Assembly (NCBI RefSeq): GCF_040954645.1
Contig: NC_092803.1
Location: 80,080,263 to 80,144,262, forward strand
DNA from: Diabrotica undecimpunctata
Lineage: Eukaryota > Arthropoda > Insecta > Coleoptera > Chrysomelidae
Direction: 5' to 3'
Length of the DNA: 64,000 nucleotides
Positions within the stretch are counted from its first letter, which is position 1. Each line of letters starts with the position of its first letter. Position numbers and translations under genes: made by a program. The notes under the pieces are model-generated. The model worked only from the letters and a program-made list of their open reading frames with translations, did not search any database and was not told the origin of the DNA. Shown here one piece after another: positions 59,778 to 64,000 of the stretch.

Positions 59778-60491
59778 CCCTTTCACCACTATTGGTACAT
59801 ATATCTCCCAACAGATACTGATTAAAACAGTTGAAACTTATTGGGCAAAAAATGTTCACATCTGTTCGTATTCAGTGCTCTTAAATCTTTGTCGAGCAGA
59901 CAACGCAAAATATACTAAACCGCGTTACTTAATATTCAGTAATGGCGAAATATATCAAACAGGTACAAAACGTTTGTATGTCGCTTATCCCATTTTAAGA
60001 AAAATAAACCCGTTGAAATGATCCAGAGTAAATATTGTAAATATATTAGAGGAGTAAACAACTATAAGTAAGCGTAGTAGAGGTATAGACGTTATCTTTT
60101 GTACCTAAAGTGTATTTTTTTTTGGTTTCAAATGTATATATGTATATATTTGTCCCAATTGTAAGGAGTTCACTAAAATAATTATCGGCATTTTCTAGTT
60201 TTTTAAGAACATCCCTTAATGGCATAATGATTCTAAGAGATTTGACTGAAATGGAGTTACAAGAACTCATGGATAATTTGAATGATCTCTCTGATTCAGA
60301 AAGTGATCCATTTGCAACTTTGTGCAGCATCAAAACTACTATTGGGACAAAAGATCTCACAGCAATATATTTTTTCAAAATTGTTCAGAAAATTGTTACC
60401 GATATTTCTTATAATGTATTATTAATATTCTTTATTAGTTTATGAAACACTTTCATTAATTAAAAAAGAAACATATTTCGTGATGAAAGGA
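59778..60491. mobile_element. Short piggyBac-type non-autonomous element
   Basis: TTAA flanks both sides (59774-59777, 60492-60495). The left end CCCTTTCACCAC and the inverse of the right end, TCCTTTCATCAC, match at 10 of 12 places. At 714 bp it cannot code for a transposase. The plus-strand frame 60227-60445 begins LTEMELQELMDNLNDLSDSE, an acidic N-terminus of the kind seen in piggyBac transposases, so it may be an internally deleted copy. Confidence 0.65.
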
Positions 60492-60495
60492 TTAA

Positions 60496-63400
60496 GTAAT
60501 ATTTTATTTTAGTTTCTTTTGACAAGAATAATCAAAACCTATTATATTCTGAAGGGTTATTCATATCACGATTCAGGTAATTTAGTAAGATAAAAGAAGC
60601 TTCATTATTTTATTTCCTGTTTATTTGTCTTTTTATTTTAAACCATTGGAGATTATTTTAATTAGTAATGTGGTGGCGCATATCCGAGATCTATAAAATT
60701 CTGTTTTAATATACAACATGCTCATTGCTTATGCATCCTTTTAAATTTTAGTCTTATTAAAGTTTTTAAAACACAAGTTTGTTTCAAAAACATGTAGTCT
60801 GTAATAATAATAATAAGAATTTTTGAAAAAATAAATAATAAGAATAGGCTATTGGATAACTTCATATGTATCTTATAGGATTTTAATTGTTCGAGAGTTT
60901 TAATGTCCTCTTTGACCGACAATGGAGCTGTGATTATTTAGCTTAGTGGTAGCTTTTTGCATGAGTTGAACTTTATGTTTCAAATTTAATATTCAATGTT
61001 AAGGTATTTTCTAAATTCAAGTTTTTATTATATTTGGTTCGTTACTAGTGTGCCAGCAAGTGTTAGATAATATTTTCCATGTAGTAGTTGTTTTAAATTT
61101 TGATCAATAGTCGGATTTGTTATCTGTTTTGTATATTTATATCGATATGTTTCTTAAATAACTCTTTCAATTTTATAAAAATATTAAAAAATGGGAGTAT
61201 TAAAGAGGTAAATAATTTCTACAGAAAAGTTTAAACGTCTGGCAACTGCGCTTGATATAAACCCTTTGGTATTTTCTTCAGATAATTAGGGCATTTAGTA
61301 TGCATCATTGTGTGGTTAATTAAATTTAAAGCTTTTTTATCTAGGTTTATATTACCTTTTATATACCATTTAACAATAAATCTGAATTTAGTTCTACCAT
61401 GCAATTAGAAAATAAAAGGTAAACCTTTATTGTAGCTTTCGCAAAAAGCTGTTAATGAGTATCTTTTAAAGGCGCTAAAGATGCATTATGTGAAGGATAA
61501 AACCGTAAAGATTGGTAAAAAATGAAAACAAAATTAACGATTCTTCAAACTGAAAATAAAACATAATAAAATATTTTACCTGTTTTTATACATTAAATAT
61601 AAATATGCGTATAAAAATTTAATGAAACATTTGATTATTAATAAACTCTCATTAGTTAAATGATTAATTCATTGAATACAATAAATCAGCATTCGCGTGT
61701 TACGTGATTTAAAAAATCATTTGGGTAGAATGCAAATAACGTAATCTAAGTACATTTATTATCAAATAGTATCTGGGATATTGGCGGATAAGTACATAAG
61801 GAGAAAAAAGTAACAATATTAAAAATATGAAGATATATAGAGTAGATAATATACTGTTGTTACTCGTCATTCACAAGTTAAGAAATTTGCAAGGATAAAT
61901 ATAGGTAGATTTTAAAAGGCATAAAAATTAATGGAAAGAAAACCATGGTACATGCAATTGATAGATCTAAAAAGAAATAAATTAAAAAGATAAAATACTT
62001 ATATATAAGAAGTAGTAGCTAATGATCTTAAAATCATTCTGGAATACGACAAGTGACAACAGCACCACATAAAGACAGTGGGAGGGAAAAGGGGAGGCCT
62101 ATGTGTAAAAGTAGGTAGAATAGGCTACATCGAATAAATAGAATCGGAAGCAGAGTTTGTATTTTTCAATGTAGGATTACGCATACACACTTACTAATTA
62201 ATTTAATTTTGAAAAAATTTTTGGGAAGCTAATATAATAAGTTATGTTCTTCGAATTACTATAGAAAATAGAAGCAAAAAAATCACTACAATCACTGGTT
62301 CTTATGCTATCTAATTTTGGACAGAGCTCTTGTCTTTTTTTACTGGTCCCTATCTGGTGTTGTTATTAATCCTGTCTAAATTATTCTCTTCGTCCCTTAT
62401 ACACGATAATATATAACCAATAAACTATCTATTTATTTTTTATTTCATTTAATGACTTCACATTTAAATTTTCATATATTTCACTACCACTTGCTACGCA
62501 AAATGTGTCTTGTTGCTGGTGCATTTCTATAATCAGTTCAATTATTTTTCGATGTTTAAATTGTTTTGATCAGATTAATGTATCAAAAGATAGTATAAGG
62601 GAATAGATAAAGTACATAGAACCATTTTTCTACAAGCGACTATGAATAAAGTCATTAGTGAAGATCGTATCTATGTCTAGAAAAACCGTTACTGTATATA
62701 ATTGTCAGTCGCGAACGATTTTTCCGTAACTATAAAGTTTTTTAATCCTCGCGCAAACGGAAAGCGATCAATTTATTATAAAGGCCTCTCCATCTTTGCA
62801 TAAAAACACATTTTATTTTTTGCCCTTTATGCCAAATATAAATAAATAATATATTCAGTTGTCTTTCATATGCTTAATCAATAAATATTTAAGTGACAGT
62901 TTTCCCTTACGTAATACACGCATTTTAATTTGAGTCAAGCAAGAAGTGTTAAGAAATGAAAGAAAGGAATAAAAGGTAAACACACGACTTCAAGGTTATA
63001 ATCATGCATATCAACGTATGATAATGGATACTCTGCCAAAAATGGTATCCAATGATTATAATTCTACGATTTTACATTGAATTATTATCGCTCGAACAAA
63101 CTAATTCGCATTTTTATTTCTGATCATAAGTTTTTCCATTTGGCTTAAAGGTAGTGGCAAAATGTCTTCAAAAATTACACAGGGAGAAACTTCGTACTGA
63201 AATAAATCAACATCATATCATTCATATATGATGGCTAAGAATAAATTTTAGCAAAATAAAGAGTGTGATAAATATAGCTGAAAACATAAATCACAAAACA
63301 CTATCAGAAAAAAACAGTTATTTTATGTTTTTGTTAACTATGTTTTCACATGTTTTTCATACACTTGGTTTTACTAAAATTCATTTCAAGACACAATAAG

Positions 63401-64000
63401 CATGTCACAGATGATTCAGGCATTGTCCATTTACCTTAATAGCTGGTTTCTTCCACTGTAGTTTCTTGAAGATATCTTCGCAGTAATAATTCCAAAATGT
63501 AATAGATATCTTCCCTTAATTACTTATTTATTTTAACTGCATTTGTCACTGTCCATACTTTTCCATTTTTGTAAGATCAAGTAAGATCTTTATATATTGT
63601 ATTACAAAAATATATGCTATCTTTTTATGTGAATGGTTTAGCCTTTTCCTATTTACGCCGCTGTTCAGCTCTGTTCCTTGTTCTATGTACCCAATAATTC
63701 AAGAAACAAATCTCGATATAAATCAAACGGGCTTTGCAGAGGTGCTGCATCTTAAAGAGCACGATCTTATGCAAAGCCAACTTGTATACACTGCTATTAT
63801 TACTATGTAGGCAGATTAGCATTCTGTAATTTCGAGAACAACTTCGTAAATCTTAATGGGCTGCTATTTACAGGCTCGTTATTTAATTTAAACAAAGACA
63901 AGAAAAGTGGTCGTATAGTTACATACATATCTGCATGGAATGTAGGAATTTCAAATTATTAAAGAAAATTTGCATACAATTCTTGTTGTCGTCAAAATGA
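60496..64000. other. AT-rich stretch without assigned genes
   Basis: No exon, transposon protein, microsatellite or RNA gene is supported on either strand. Confidence 0.45.

Noticed and set aside
59629..60021. 130-codon frame overlapping the left end of the 59.8-kb element
   Set aside because: It crosses the transposon boundary and shows no known motif, so it is probably chance.

Overview
This window looks like AT-rich, repeat-dense arthropod DNA, most likely from an insect. A beetle with a large genome is my best guess, but nothing here proves it. Almost every recognisable coding stretch belongs to a mobile element. I see no bacterial-type operons, no rRNA or tRNA genes and no CRISPR array. 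One short stretch (56806-56982, minus) may be the last exon of a host gene resembling the end of a seven-transmembrane receptor. Large parts, notably 1-1159, 2.5-6.3 kb, 13-15.5 kb, 42-43.5 kb and 60.5-64 kb, hold nothing I can assign.

Layout: a mariner-derived fold-back (1.2-2.5 kb); a LINE tail (6.3-6.9); mariner remnants (7.5-8.1 and 11.1-11.4); a Penelope-like 3' end (9.9-10.3); LINE pieces (11.8-12.9, 15.6-16.3). A LINE (16.5-19.6) is split by a hAT element with an exact 8-bp target duplication, and the hAT itself carries a SINE-like unit and another LINE tail. Next come a remnant of an unusual DDE-like transposase family (20.1-21.1), more LINE debris, a 512-bp perfect palindrome between TA runs (22.8-24.1), a piggyBac relic (26.0-27.6), a Jockey-like LINE (28.4-29.3) and a 3.07-kb Tigger/pogo-like element (30.0-33.07). 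Two more TA-bounded palindromes (34.1-34.9) are followed by LINE RT pieces (34.9-37.1). A 2.27-kb inverted-repeat transposon of the same unusual DDE-like family lies at 38.7-40.97, a Tc1-like relic at 41.4-42.1, and LINE pieces at 43.6 and 45.6-46.0. A young, apparently complete Ty3/gypsy-type retrotransposon occupies 46810-52847. A Penelope-like element with RT and GIY-YIG remnants (53.6-55.5), a second Tigger (57.2-58.5) and a short piggyBac-type element (59.8-60.5) follow.

Two things stand out. (1) The LTR retrotransposon has one open Gag-Pol frame of 1781 residues with a SAP-like N-terminus, no CCHC knuckle, and, after integrase, a macro domain of the OARD1/TARG1 type plus a CCCH zinc finger. 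Its LTRs differ at one base in 313. (2) The three TA-bounded palindromes, and the Penelope-like 3' ends in weaker form, carry small hammerhead-ribozyme-like motifs with a self-complementary four-base helix III. The motifs share one extra nucleotide between core position A9 and helix II, and some have a compensating C3U/G8A change. Hammerheads in Penelope-like elements are known; this arrangement as perfect TA-bounded fold-backs beside a Penelope RT relic deserves testing.
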